A stretch of DNA of 64,000 bases from Changshengia sp963803165. Its GTDB lineage: Bacteria; Chloroflexota; Dormibacteria; Aeolococcales; Aeolococcaceae. The position numbers were made by a program, and so were the translations under genes. Of this stretch, positions 36,852 through 46,425 are shown piece by piece (the stretch's first letter is position 1; the number at the start of each line of letters is the position of its first letter). The stretch covers positions 248,001 through 312,000 of the forward strand of contig CAWDLK010000004.1 of NCBI GenBank assembly GCA_963803165.1, read 5' to 3'. The notes under the pieces were generated by a model. The model was not told where the DNA came from. It made no database searches and saw nothing but the letters and a program-made list of their open reading frames with translations.

Positions 36852-38456
36852 TCACCCGGCGAACCTCTCGCGCACGATGGAGCGCAGCGCCGCCCATTCG
36901 TCCGCGTCGAGAGCGCGGAACAGCACGATGCACACCGCGTAGATTACCGCCGAGGCCCCGGTCACCAGGAGGAGGTCGACCCGCCCCTCCGGGTGGACCA
37001 GCAGGATGAAGGCACCCATCACCAGGCCGGCGGGATAGATCCGCCAGGTGGCGCGCACCACGCGGAGCGCCCCCACCTGGGCGCGCAGCACCGTCCAGCC
37101 GATCGCCACCAGCGCGATCTCGGTGATCACCGTCGTCCAGCTGGCCGCAATGTAGCCGTACATGGGGATCAGGATGAGGTTGAGCACGAGGTTGATCCCC
37201 AGCCCGCTCAGGGCGATGTAGGCGAAGGTCGTCTGCCGGTCAACGGCGTTGAAGGTGGCCGCGAAGGTGTTGTCGATGAAGGCGAAGAACACCGCCAACG
37301 ACAGGATGTGCAACGCGGGAGCCGACTGAGGATACAGCTCGAGCAGACTGTTGAACTGGGAGCTGAGCAGAAACAGACCGACGGTGATGGGAAACCCGAT
37401 CATGGCGAGGCCCTTGAAGAAACGCTCCGCGGTGGGTATCACCCGGTGCTGCGCGACGCGCTTGTAGATCGACATGATGGGGAAGATCACGCTGCGGAGC
37501 GTGACCGGGATGAAGAGCAGCGCCTCGAACGGCTTGTAGGCCAGCGTGTACCAGCCCACCTCAGCGTAGGAGCGGAAGTGCTGCAGGATGGGCACGTCGA
37601 GCTTGAAGTAGACGGTGGTGAACGCGTAGGTGATCGCCAGCGGCAGCCCCATCCGGAGCCACGGCTTCACCATGCTCCTGTCGAGGTTCCAGCTGAACCG
37701 CGCGAAGCCCCTGGTCAGCAACACGATCACGAAATAGACCATGGCGACGGCGTAGCTCGCGGCGTAGGTCCAGAGGAAATACGCGGTGCCCGCGTGCATG
37801 TACGCGCCCAGGATCACCAGGCCGAGCAGGAGCAGGCTCTCCGGCACGATCTCGACGATCTCGAAATTGAGACGCTGCAGGGCGTAGAGCGTGCCGCGCA
37901 GCAGCATGAGATAGCCGCCGAGGAGGACGATGGCGAAGGACGGCAGCCACAGTGACTGGATCCCCGCGAACCACAGCCCGGCCAGCAGCAGCGGCCCCGC
38001 CACCGCGGTGAAGAACACGCGCATCGACATGGCGAAGCCGAGCATGTGAGAGATGCTGTCGGGGCGACGCGCACCCTCGCGGAGATAGAGGCTGGTCAGC
38101 CCGAAATCGGCCACCACGGTTGCCATCAGGCCGTAGGTGACCGCGGTCTGCAGCTCCCCGAAGCGCGCGTCACCGAGCACGTGCCCGATGAGGACGACGG
38201 TCACCAGCGCGATGATCCGCGAGACGGCGCGGGCGACCAGGATGAGAAGGGTGTTCCTCAGCGCGCGCGTGCCGATGCGCGCGGTGGGCGGCAGCGGGGC
38301 GTCGGCGCGCTCCGCTGCCGGCCCGGGGGCTGTGATGGCGGCGGCGGCGGGCGCGGCGTCGGCAGGTGCGGTGTCAGCGGCGGCGGGGATGCCATCCGGA
38401 ACGGCATGCCGTAGCGGCTGCGGCGCGGGCGGGGTGGATCGCGATCGCCGGGTCAA
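36852..38456 (-). CDS. MOP-superfamily polysaccharide/lipid-linked glycan flippase
   Basis: A 534-residue polytopic membrane protein. A Pro/Ala-rich cytoplasmic N-terminus of about 60 residues precedes 12-14 membrane helices. The RALRNTLLILVARAVSRIIA and FGELQTAVTYGLMATVVADF blocks are typical of Wzx/PST-type flippases rather than MurJ. It probably flips an undecaprenyl-linked oligosaccharide or wall precursor. The same-strand neighbours are two FemAB transferases, which fits envelope assembly. The ATG at 38456 was taken; a later start is possible because the Pro/Ala-rich leader is not conserved in the family. Confidence 0.85.
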   Translation of the reverse strand: MTRRSRSTPPAPQPLRHAVPDGIPAAADTAPADAAPAAAAITAPGPAAERADAPLPPTARIGTRALRNTLLILVARAVSRIIALVTVVLIGHVLGDARFGELQTAVTYGLMATVVADFGLTSLYLREGARRPDSISHMLGFAMSMRVFFTAVAGPLLLAGLWFAGIQSLWLPSFAIVLLGGYLMLLRGTLYALQRLNFEIVEIVPESLLLLGLVILGAYMHAGTAYFLWTYAASYAVAMVYFVIVLLTRGFARFSWNLDRSMVKPWLRMGLPLAITYAFTTVYFKLDVPILQHFRSYAEVGWYTLAYKPFEALLFIPVTLRSVIFPIMSIYKRVAQHRVIPTAERFFKGLAMIGFPITVGLFLLSSQFNSLLELYPQSAPALHILSLAVFFAFIDNTFAATFNAVDRQTTFAYIALSGLGINLVLNLILIPMYGYIAASWTTVITEIALVAIGWTVLRAQVGALRVVRATWRIYPAGLVMGAFILLVHPEGRVDLLLVTGASAVIYAVCIVLFRALDADEWAALRSIVRERFAG

Positions 38457-38666
38457 CGGTGGTCGGCGTCGGTATGGGGCGCGCCGGGCCGACGCCGGAG
38501 AGGGACCGGCGCGACCTCAACGGTCATGTCGGTCGGAAGGCGTCCGAGGGGCAGACGTGCGAGAGCGACCATGGCCGGGTGGGCATCGTACTTCGTCGGC
38601 TCCGCATCCTGCCGCACGATCACCGCCGCCCGCGGTTGGGAATGACGTCGGGGGCCGACACCGGGC

Positions 38667-40235
38667 TCAACCGAGGAGCTGGCGGAGCTGGCCCTCCCAC
38701 CCGGCGTCGTGGATGGCTCGCCCCCGGAAGGCGGAGGCCAGCCGCGCGAGATGGGGGAGGCGCTGGACGGCCACCGCGTAGCGTGAGGCCAGGCCTGAGA
38801 AGTCTCCGGCGAGCACCTCGATGTGGAAGCCGATGAGCATCAGGGCCAGGTTGAGCTGGGCGAGCGTGAGCGAGGGGTCGCGGAAGACGTAGGTGGCGTG
38901 GTCCTCGACGTTGAGCGACTCGTACACGAAGGTGCCCGACGCCGTGCGCGCGAGCAGCACGGCGACGATGGTGGGCTGCTCGCCGCCGACGGTGAGGGCG
39001 TCGAGGTCGGTGTGGGCCGCCGTCTGCGGGGTGGCGTCGGGCGGCGCCTCGGGGACCCGGAACATCGACTGCGCCTGGGTCTGGCCGCCCCGCGACCAGG
39101 CGCCACCGCCCCGCATCATCCGCATGGCGAGCATGCCGCCGAGGGCGCCGTAGGGTGCACCGAAGCCCATGCCCATCCCCGTGCCCATGCCCATGCCCAT
39201 GCCCATCCCGGCCCCGCCCTCGGGAGGCCCGCCGATCAGCGGAGCGCCCCCGGGAGCACCGCCGATGAGACCTCCGCCGCCTCCGGACCCCGGGGTGGGG
39301 ACCCCCATGAAGCGCTCCGTCATCAGCATGCCCATCCCCTGCTCGATCTGGCCGAAGTTGGTGCCCTGACCGCGGCCCGGCCCGGTGCTCTGCACCGCCT
39401 CCGCCTCAGCGAAGTGGGTGGTCCCCTGAGCCTCCACCTCCACCGAGGCGACCTGGTGGAAGCCGAGCGCCGGGTCCCCCAGCGACTGGATCAGCGCCGC
39501 CCCCGCCGCCCGCTCGGGGAGGGCGGCGGCGGCCAGCAGCGCGGGCCACACCTTGGGGTCGATGCCGTCGAGGGCCGCCTTGGCCGCCGCCACCCCGTCC
39601 CGGAGGTCACCCGCGAGCTGGCGCTGGGCGAGCGGGCCCAGCCCCGGAAGCAGCGCCTGGAGGAAGGCACCGGAGCGTCCCCGGGCGTCGGTCGCCCGCT
39701 GCCGGAGCAGGGTGAGGAACTGGGAGGTCACCTGGGCGAGACGCTGGACGACGAAGCTCCCCGCATCTCCCATGGAGATGCTGATCCGGTACCCGGAGGG
39801 GTCGGTGCTGACGTCCTCGATGAGCGCGTAGGGCACCTGGACGGGCGGTCCGCTGACCGGGATCGCCACCATCCCGTCGTCGTAGAGGCTGATGTCGGCC
39901 TCGACGTCGTCCACCGCCCCGTGGAAGCGCTGGCTCTCCCCGAAGCCGATGGTCACCAGGCCGGCACGGGAGTCGGCGACCCGGATGTCCCCGATCTGGG
40001 CGAGGATCTGGCTGCGCAGGGCGCCGAGCTGGGAGAGCTCCACGGCGCTGCCGTCGCTGAGGCGGATGCGCACCACGAATGGCGCCGGCTCGCTGACCTC
40101 GGTGATCTGCTCGGGGGCCATCCGCAGCGGCTGGCCGAGCTGCGGGGAGACGGTGAGGGACTTCCCGTCGACGGCCACCGTGCCGTCCCCCTCGTCGACC
40201 ACCTGACCGCTGGCGTCGCTGATCCTGAAGTGCAT
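38667..40235 (-). CDS. Large protein with Gly/Met repeat, unknown
   Basis: A 522-residue soluble protein I do not recognise. Residues 1-170 are beta-rich and look like two PH-like or SMF-like barrels (VDGKSLTVSPQLGQPLRMAP, DGSAVELSQLG). A helical region follows to about residue 290. Residues 300-385 are a low-complexity Gly/Pro/Met linker containing GMGMGMGMGTGMGMGFG. The C-terminal domain (TIVAVLLARTASGTFVYESL to the end) looks ordered and helical. It lies 23 bases downstream of the zinc-ribbon gene, probably in the same transcript. The first domain might bind a membrane or protein surface; that is speculative. Confidence 0.65.
   Translation of the reverse strand: MHFRISDASGQVVDEGDGTVAVDGKSLTVSPQLGQPLRMAPEQITEVSEPAPFVVRIRLSDGSAVELSQLGALRSQILAQIGDIRVADSRAGLVTIGFGESQRFHGAVDDVEADISLYDDGMVAIPVSGPPVQVPYALIEDVSTDPSGYRISISMGDAGSFVVQRLAQVTSQFLTLLRQRATDARGRSGAFLQALLPGLGPLAQRQLAGDLRDGVAAAKAALDGIDPKVWPALLAAAALPERAAGAALIQSLGDPALGFHQVASVEVEAQGTTHFAEAEAVQSTGPGRGQGTNFGQIEQGMGMLMTERFMGVPTPGSGGGGGLIGGAPGGAPLIGGPPEGGAGMGMGMGMGTGMGMGFGAPYGALGGMLAMRMMRGGGAWSRGGQTQAQSMFRVPEAPPDATPQTAAHTDLDALTVGGEQPTIVAVLLARTASGTFVYESLNVEDHATYVFRDPSLTLAQLNLALMLIGFHIEVLAGDFSGLASRYAVAVQRLPHLARLASAFRGRAIHDAGWEGQLRQLLG
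39166..39209. repeat. Hexanucleotide tandem repeat (CCCATG)
   Basis: About seven near-perfect copies of CCCATG/CCCATC on the plus strand encode the Met-Gly repeat of the 522-residue protein. Such repeats can change length by slippage. Confidence 0.7.
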
Positions 40236-40258
40236 CGTCGCGGCTCAGCCGCCGGCGC

Positions 40259-40921
40259 TCACGGCGCCGGGGTGCCGCACTCGCCGCAGAACTTGATCCC
40301 GCCGACCAGCTCGGCCCCGCAGTTGCCGCAGAAGCGCTTGGTGGCGGCGGGGGCCGCGGCCATCGCCGCCCCGCAGTGCTGGCAGAACTTGCCGCCCCCC
40401 GACTCCTGGTGACACGAGGGGCAGAGGCCGGTCGCCTGGTCGGTGTAGTTGACCCCCTGGGTGAGGTCCTGGGCCTGGATCTTCTCCTCCAGCTGGTTGC
40501 GCTGGGCCTGCGCCTGCATGTAGGCCATCTCCTCGCCCAGCTTCGGAGCGCAGTCGACGCAGAGCCCCCGGTCGTTGTTCCAGCAGACCTCGCGGCACAC
40601 CCACTTGCCGCAGCGGTTGCACTGGTAGAAGCGGTCGTGGACCTCCTGCGCCGCCTTGGCCAGCTCCTTGTCCTTGGCCGGGCTGCCGGTCCCGGACATG
40701 AGCATGCTCGAGTTCCAGCCGGCGCTCTCGACGTCGCCGCCGATCGACCCGCCGAGCAGCCCGCCGCCGATGGCCGCGACCCTGCCACCGAAGCCGAAGA
40801 GGGAGCGGTGGAACGAGGAGCGGTAGCCGTTGTTGCAGCGCATGCAGCGGAACTCGAACTGGTACCCCTCCTGGGTGGAGAGGTCGTCGACATTGCTGGT
40901 GAAGGGCACGACGCCGGGCAT
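40259..40921 (-). CDS. Multi-zinc-ribbon protein
   Basis: A 220-residue protein with at least four Cys-based zinc sites: FRCMRCNNGYR near residue 25, YQCNRCGKWVCREVCWNN with LCVDC near residue 100, LCPSC with FCQHCG near residue 165, and RFCGNCG with FCGECG at the C-terminus. A Gly-rich hydrophobic stretch (AAIGGGLLGGSIGG) lies near residue 50. The C-terminal double zinc ribbon is like those that mediate protein-protein contacts in many bacterial proteins. It is the promoter-proximal partner of the Gly/Met-repeat gene. No catalytic domain is seen. Confidence 0.75.
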   Translation of the reverse strand: MPGVVPFTSNVDDLSTQEGYQFEFRCMRCNNGYRSSFHRSLFGFGGRVAAIGGGLLGGSIGGDVESAGWNSSMLMSGTGSPAKDKELAKAAQEVHDRFYQCNRCGKWVCREVCWNNDRGLCVDCAPKLGEEMAYMQAQAQRNQLEEKIQAQDLTQGVNYTDQATGLCPSCHQESGGGKFCQHCGAAMAAAPAATKRFCGNCGAELVGGIKFCGECGTPAP

Positions 40922-41060
40922 GGACTCGCCTCCTCTCGTCTCCGCGGGCCGACGATGAGCCGGTCAAGCGCACACCCTAGGGGTCACCCGACCCCGATGT
41001 CAATGGAGCACGGGCGGGGTGTGGGCGGCCAGACCGACTCGGCATCCGACCCGGCCTCGC

Positions 41061-41729
41061 TCAGAGGGGAGGGCCTCCCGGATAGCCGGGCAGCGGATCG
41101 GGATAGGCGGCTGCGGCGCGGGCCTCCAGCCCCCGGCTCTGGCGGTGGAGCAGCCACGCGGCGGCCGCCAGCACCAGCACGGCCACGAGGCCGAAGCCGA
41201 GGGTCAGCCACCCGCTGAGGTTCTGGACCGACTCCCCGACCGTGTAGGCGGCGAGCCCGTAGCCGGTCGCCCAGATCACGCTTCCGGCGGCGTTGAAGGC
41301 GAGGAAGGGAAGGGGGGACATCCGTGTCGCTCCCGCGAAGAGGCCGGCGAAGCTGCGCAGGACGAGGACGAAGCGACCGAGGAGGACGACCGCTCCGCCG
41401 CGGCGCTGGAAGAGGTAATGGGCAACCTTGACCCGCGACTGGCCGGCGCCGAAGCGCTCGCCGTGGCGGACCAGCAGGTGATAGCCACCCCACCACCCGA
41501 TGGCATAGCTGATGCTGCCCCCGACGATGGGACCCGCGGCCGCGGCGGCGATCACCCCGGCGATGGCCAGGTGGAGCTTGGGCGCCAGGACCGCGGCCGT
41601 GAGCAGCGCCGTCTCACCGGGGAGGAAGGGCAGGCAGAGGCTCTCCAGCCCGGCGATCAGAAAGACGGCGAGGTAGCCCCAATGCTGGACGAAGCCCGAG
41701 GCGAACCCGGTCAGAGAGGCCAGAAGCAC
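41061..41729 (-). CDS. DedA family membrane protein
   Basis: A 222-residue polytopic protein of the DedA/SNARE-associated family, some of which are undecaprenyl-phosphate or phospholipid flippases. Motifs are LESLCLPFLPGETALLTAAV near residue 26, the glycine-rich GPIVGGSISYAIGWWGG, and LLGRFVLVLRSFAGLFAGAT near residue 110 (the conserved F/GR...R..AG block). About five membrane segments are seen. The GTG at 41729 was chosen because upstream in-frame sequence belongs antisense to glgX and is not DedA-like. Confidence 0.87.
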   Translation of the reverse strand: MLLASLTGFASGFVQHWGYLAVFLIAGLESLCLPFLPGETALLTAAVLAPKLHLAIAGVIAAAAAGPIVGGSISYAIGWWGGYHLLVRHGERFGAGQSRVKVAHYLFQRRGGAVVLLGRFVLVLRSFAGLFAGATRMSPLPFLAFNAAGSVIWATGYGLAAYTVGESVQNLSGWLTLGFGLVAVLVLAAAAWLLHRQSRGLEARAAAAYPDPLPGYPGGPPL

Positions 41730-41790
41730 AGCCGGACAATGATGCGGTGACCGGCCGGCCCGCGCAGGACCCGGGCGTCCGGTCCTCGGC

Positions 41791-43981
41791 TCAGCTGCCG
41801 GTCGAGGCGCCCGGCTCGACCGCCGGCGGGGGCGGCCCGGCCAGGCGCAGGACGAGGAGCGAGCGCCCCTCGACCTGGAGACGCTCCGGGGTGCGGACGG
41901 TCCGCGCACCCGGCGCCTCGTCGGGGTGGGCGGTGTCCAGCACGACCTCCCAGGTCCCCGGCGGCAGGCTCCAGCCGCAGGGGTCGCCGGACGAGTGGAG
42001 GAGCACCGCCAGGGTGTCGTCGGTGATCCGCTTCCCGGTCGCGGTCCGCTCGGGGATCAGCCCGCCGTCCAGGACCATCGCCAGCGACTGGCGCTCGTGC
42101 CCCCCCCAGTCCGGGTCGGTCATCTCCTCGCCGTCGCTGCGCAGCCAGCGCACATCCTTGCGTCCCCGTCCCACCACCTTGCCGGTGAAGAAGTGGCGGC
42201 GGCGCAGTCCGGGATGCCGGGCACGGAGCTCGATCAGCCGGTGGCTGAAGGCGAGCAGCTCGGCGTCGGCCGCCGCCCAGTCGAGCCATGAGGTCTCGTT
42301 GTCCTGGCAGTAGCCGTTGTTGTTGCCCCCCTGGGTGCGGCCCAGCTCGTCGCCCGAGAGGATCATCGGGCATCCCTGGGAGATCAGCAGGGTGGCCAGG
42401 AAGTTGCGCTGCTGGCGGCGCCTCAGCTCGACCACCTCGGGATCCGAGGTCTCCCCCTCCGCGCCGCAGTTCCAGGAGCGGTTGTCGTCGCTGCCGTCCC
42501 GGCTGTCCTCGCCGTTCGACTGGTTGCGCTTGTGCTCGTAGGAGACCAGATCGCGGAGGGTGAAGCCGTCGTGGGCGGTCACGAAGTTGACGCTGGCGCT
42601 CGGGCTGCGGCCATCGTCGGCGTAGAGGTCGCTGCTCCCGGTCAGGCGGTAGGCGAGCCCCGACACCCCCAGCTCGGCGCCCCGCCAGTAGTCGCGCACC
42701 GTGTCGCGATACTTGCCGTTCCACTCCGCCCAGCCCACCGGGAAGTTGCCGACCTGGTAGCCGCCCGGACCGATGTCCCAGGGTTCGGCGATCAGCTTGA
42801 CCTCGGCCAGCACCGGGTCCTGGTGGATGATGTCGAAGAAGGCGGCCAGCCGGTTGACCTCGTAGAACTGGCGGGCCAGCACCGAGGCGAGGTCGAAGCG
42901 GAAGCCGTCGACGTGCATCTCGGTGACCCAGTAGCGCAGGGAGTCGGTGATCAGGCGGAGCGTCTGCGGGGCTCCGGCGTTGAGGGTGTTGCCGGTGCCG
43001 GTCACGTCCCAGTAGCGGCGCCGGTCGTTGGGGTCGAGATAGTAGTAGGCCTCGTTGTCGATGCCCCGGAAGGAGAGGGTGGGACCGAGGTGGTTGGCCT
43101 CGCCGGTGTGGTTGTAGACCACGTCGAGGAGAACCTCGAGCCCCGCCTCGTGAAGCGTCCGCACCATCTCCTTGAACTCGACGACCTGGCCGCCGCGGTC
43201 CCCCGACGAGGAGTAGCGGCCCTCGGGGGCGAAGTAGCCGATGGTGTCGTAGCCCCAGTAGTTGCGCAGCCCGAGCTCATGGAGGCGCGCCGAGTTCGAC
43301 GAAGGCATGGACGGGCATCAGCTCGACCGCGGTGACCCCCAGCGACCGGAGGTGCTCGACGGCCGCCGGATGGGCGAGCCCCGCGTAGGTGCCGCGGTGG
43401 CGCTCGGGCACGCGCGGGTGGCGCATCGTGAAGCCCTTGACGTGGGCCTCGTAGACCACGGTGTCGGCCCACGGGGTGCGCGGAGGGCGGGTGCCGCCCC
43501 AGTTGAAGCTGTCGTCGACCACCACCGAGAGGGGCACGTGGCCGGCGGAGTCGAGCTCGCTCCGGATGTCGTCGGTCATGCGCCGGTTCCACTCGTAGCC
43601 GAAGACCTCGGGGCCCCACGACACCTGGCCGGTGAGGGCGCGCGCGTAGGGGTCGATCAGCAGCTTGCCGGGGTTGAAGCGCCGGCCTGCGGCGGGGTCG
43701 TAGGGACCGTGGACCCGGTACCCGTAGACGGTGCCGGGACCGACCCCGGGCAGGTAGCCGTGCCAGGTGAGGTCGGTCCTGTCGGTCAGCTCGCAGACGT
43801 CGCGAGTGCTCCCGTCAAGGTTGACCAGAACCAGCTCGACCCGCTCGGCGTTGGCGCTGAAGAGCGCGAAGTTGGTGCCTCGGCCGTCCCAGTGGGCACC
43901 GAGCGGGTAGTGCTGGCCGGGCCACGCCTCGCGGGCGGCGGGCGCCCGGGCCGGGGTCCGTCCCGGAGGAGGGGCATCCAT
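41791..43981 (-). CDS. glgX: Glycogen debranching enzyme GlgX, with a +1 frameshift
   Basis: GlgX is an isoamylase-type enzyme that removes limit-dextrin branches from glycogen. The first 225 residues read in one frame: CBM48-like YPLGAHWDGRGTNFALFSA, GYLPGVGPGTVYGYRVHGPY and YEAHVKGFTMRHP, ending at VELMPVHAFV. The remainder continues in another frame: GLRNYWGYDTIGYFAPEGRY, DVVYNHTGE, DGFRFDLASVL, AEPWDIGPGGYQVG and VNFVTAHDGFTL. The span is 3n+1 bases. One base too many at the CGAGTTCG octamer (43291-43298) explains the break, and removing it gives VHAFVESARLHELGLRNYWG, which matches family spacing. The start ATG 43981 has GGAAG upstream. It is divergent from malQ. Confidence 0.87.
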
Positions 43982-44124
43982 GGGAACTTCCGGCGCCGAG
44001 GACTGGGCCACGTCGGACGAGTGCAGCTGGGAAGGCTCCGTGGGAGGCGGCACCCGGTCGCGGCCGCCCGTGGCCGCCAACCATACCGTCTGACCGCACC
44101 GTCGCGCGGCGATGATACGTGCGC

Positions 44125-46047
44125 ATGACCGTGCCGAGCCCGAGGGACTGGGGCCTGGTGGCCGCCCACGTCGACACCGACGGCCGCCGTCATTCGGCCT
44201 CCGCAGCGACCCGCCGCGCCCTGCTCGCCGCCCTCGGCGCCGACCGCCCGCGCCCCGACCCCGAGGACGGTCCCCTGGTGGTGGTGCGGGGGGCGCCGGT
44301 CGCGCTCGGCCGCGACGAGCGGGTGCCGGGACGCGGGCACGCCGAGGTGGAGCTCGAGGACGGGACCGCCCGGGCCTGCGGCGATCACCTCCCCGCGGAC
44401 CTCCCACTCGGGTATCACCGGCTGCACCGCGGAGGCTGGAGCCGTCCCCTGGTGGTCACCCCGCCCCGATGCCACCTCCCCGCCGGATGGGGCGGCTTCG
44501 GCTTCGCGGTGCAGCTCTACGCGGTCCGCTCGGCGGAGAGCTGGGGCATCGGAGACCTCGTCGACCTCGCCGCCCTGGGCCGCTGGGCCGCTGGCCTCGG
44601 CGCCTCGACGCTGCTCGTGAACCCGCTGCACGCGGGGCTGCCGCTCCTCCCCATCGAGCCCAGCCCCTACTTCCCGACCAGCCGCCTCTTCCTCGACCCC
44701 CTCTGCCTGCGTCCCGGCCACCACCCGGAAGGCGGGACGTCGCCCGACCTGGCCGCCGCCGCCCGGGGGCTCAATGGGGAGCGCCGGATCGACCGGGACC
44801 GGGTGGCCGCCCTCAAGATGGCAGCCCTGGAGCGCTCCTTCCACGCCCGGGCGATCCGGGGTGACCTGGACGCGGCGCTCCTCCACCGGCCGCGGCTCCA
44901 CGACTTCGGTCTCTTCTGCGCACTCGCCGAGCGGCATGGGAGGGACTGGCGGGGTTGGCCGCGCCCGCTGGCGCGGCGCGATCCGACGGCCCTCGGCGCC
45001 GCGGCGGCGGAGCTGTCGGAGCGGGTCCGGTTCCACGCCTGGGTGCAGCTCGAATTGGACCGTCAGATGGACGACGTCGGCGCTGCGCTCCCGCTGATCC
45101 GCGACCTCGCCGTCGGTGTCCACCCGGGAGGCGCCGACGCCTGGCTCTGGCAGGAGCTGATGGCGCCCGGGGTGTCGGTCGGAGCCCCCCCTGACGGCTT
45201 CAACGCCCTCGGCCAGGACTGGCGCATCCCCGCCTTCGACCCCTGGAAGCTGCGGGCGGCCGGCTACGCCCCCTTCATCGAGACCCTGCGGGCCAATCTC
45301 CGCCACGGCGGCGGCCTGCGCATCGACCACGTGATGGGGCTGCAGCGCCTCTGGTGGATCCCGGCCGGCGGGGGGCCGGCCGAGGGCGGCTACGTCCGCT
45401 ACCCGGTCGACGACCTGCTCGGGATCGTCGCCCTGGAGTCGGTGCGCCAGGAGGCGACGGTGATCGGCGAGGACCTGGGCACGGTGCCGGCCGGGCTGCG
45501 CGCGCGGCTGCGCCGGCGGGGGCTGCTCAGCTACGTGGTGCTCCTCTTCGAGGATCGCCCCCCGTCGCGGTGGCCGCGCCAGGCGATGGCCGCGGTGACC
45601 ACCCACGACCTGCCCACCGTCGCCGGGCTCTGGGACGGCAGCGACCTGGAGGCCCAGCGGCGGATCGGCCTGCCCGCCGACGCCGCCGCCAACCGGGCCC
45701 TGGTCGAGCGTCTGCGCCGGGATGGCGGCCCCGGGGCGGACGCCGATGTGGCGGCCGCGATCGTCCACGCCCACCGGCGCCTGGCCGCCTCGCGCTGCGC
45801 CCTGGTCGCCGCCACCCTGGAGGACGTGGCCCAGGTCCGGGAGCGACCGAACCGGCCGGGGAGCAGCGGGGCGAGCCCCAACTGGTCCCTGGCTCTGCCG
45901 GTCTCCCGGGAGAAGCTGGAGGCGCTGCCCATGGCGCGCCGCCTGGCCGCCATCCTCGCCCGCAGTCGCCGGGAGCCGAAGGCCCCTCCGCCGAGATCGG
46001 GAGAGGGAGCAGAGATGAACGAAGATGCCTCGCAACCCGTGATATAG
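44125..46047 (+). CDS. malQ: 4-alpha-glucanotransferase MalQ
   Basis: MalQ transfers maltodextrin segments between glucans. The 640-residue GH77 protein has GGFGFAVQLYAVRSAESWGI near residue 123, STLLVNPLHAGLPLL near residue 160, SPYFPTSRLFLDPL near residue 180 and WRIPAFDPWKLRAAGY near residue 370. LRIDHVMGLQRLWWIP carries the nucleophile Asp near residue 395, VIGEDLGTVP the acid Glu near residue 445, and MAAVTTHDLPTVAG follows near residue 485. The start is ATG 44125, with GTG 44119 as alternative. TGATAC seven bases upstream hints at a leaderless transcript. With divergent glgX it forms a glycogen/maltodextrin pair. Confidence 0.93.
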   Translation: MTVPSPRDWGLVAAHVDTDGRRHSASAATRRALLAALGADRPRPDPEDGPLVVVRGAPVALGRDERVPGRGHAEVELEDGTARACGDHLPADLPLGYHRLHRGGWSRPLVVTPPRCHLPAGWGGFGFAVQLYAVRSAESWGIGDLVDLAALGRWAAGLGASTLLVNPLHAGLPLLPIEPSPYFPTSRLFLDPLCLRPGHHPEGGTSPDLAAAARGLNGERRIDRDRVAALKMAALERSFHARAIRGDLDAALLHRPRLHDFGLFCALAERHGRDWRGWPRPLARRDPTALGAAAAELSERVRFHAWVQLELDRQMDDVGAALPLIRDLAVGVHPGGADAWLWQELMAPGVSVGAPPDGFNALGQDWRIPAFDPWKLRAAGYAPFIETLRANLRHGGGLRIDHVMGLQRLWWIPAGGGPAEGGYVRYPVDDLLGIVALESVRQEATVIGEDLGTVPAGLRARLRRRGLLSYVVLLFEDRPPSRWPRQAMAAVTTHDLPTVAGLWDGSDLEAQRRIGLPADAAANRALVERLRRDGGPGADADVAAAIVHAHRRLAASRCALVAATLEDVAQVRERPNRPGSSGASPNWSLALPVSREKLEALPMARRLAAILARSRREPKAPPPRSGEGAEMNEDASQPVI

Positions 46048-46048
46048 T
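46040..46048 (+). promoter_or_regulatory. Extended -10 promoter (TGATATAGT)
   Basis: A TG-n-TATAGT extended -10 overlaps the malQ stop codon and lies 47 bases before the TTG chosen for the small downstream gene. It would start transcription near 46055. Confidence 0.45.
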
Positions 46049-46094
46049 TGACGGAGCAACCGGGCCGGTGAGTGCCCGAACGGAGAGCCCCACG

Positions 46095-46328
46095 TTGACT
46101 ACATTGGTGAAGCAGGCGTCGGCACGTACCGACATCGAACTGTTCCAGCGCGCCAAAGAGGAGGCGCTCCGCCTCCACCGGCCCGTCTACATCGCCGGCG
46201 GGGAGATCCACGCCGAGCGGCCGCCGCGCACGACGGCGATGGTCTGGCCCAACGGCAGCGTGACCTGGGGCAATCCCCAGGCGGCCAGCAAGCAGATCGA
46301 CCGGCGCCACCTCCCGCCCGCCGCCTGA
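46095..46328 (+). CDS. Small soluble protein, unknown
   Basis: A 77-residue protein of unknown function. It has an N-terminal amphipathic helix (SARTDIELFQRAKEEALRLH) and a short beta-rich part (PVYIAGGEIHAERPP, TTAMVWPNGSVTWG). The TTG start at 46095 has GGAGAG eight bases upstream. An in-frame GTG at 46068 would add nine residues and sits close to the predicted transcription start. The coding-like composition and its own promoter support a real gene. No domain is recognised. Confidence 0.55.
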   Translation: MTTLVKQASARTDIELFQRAKEEALRLHRPVYIAGGEIHAERPPRTTAMVWPNGSVTWGNPQAASKQIDRRHLPPAA

Positions 46329-46374
46329 GGCGCCGTCCCGTCAGCCCGAGGCCCGGCGCCACGCGGAGATGAAA

Positions 46375-46400
46375 GGAGCCGCGGCCATCGCCGCGGCTCC
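46375..46400 (-). terminator. Intrinsic terminator of the Flp pilin gene
   Basis: A perfect 10-bp stem (GGAGCCGCGG with its complement) and 6-base loop, followed on the minus strand by TTTC. It lies 26 bases after the pilin stop. It also sits 47 bases past the small plus-strand gene, so it may serve both. Confidence 0.65.
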
Positions 46401-46425
46401 CTCGCTGCGCTCGGTGTGAAGGTGG

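Noticed and set aside
36852..38456. MurJ lipid II flippase
   Set aside because: The sequence pattern near the N-terminal helices fits Wzx/PST flippases better than MurJ. The broader MOP label was kept.
39166..39209. Possible CRISPR-like or regulatory repeat
   Set aside because: It is an in-frame hexanucleotide coding repeat without spacers. I see no CRISPR array in the window.
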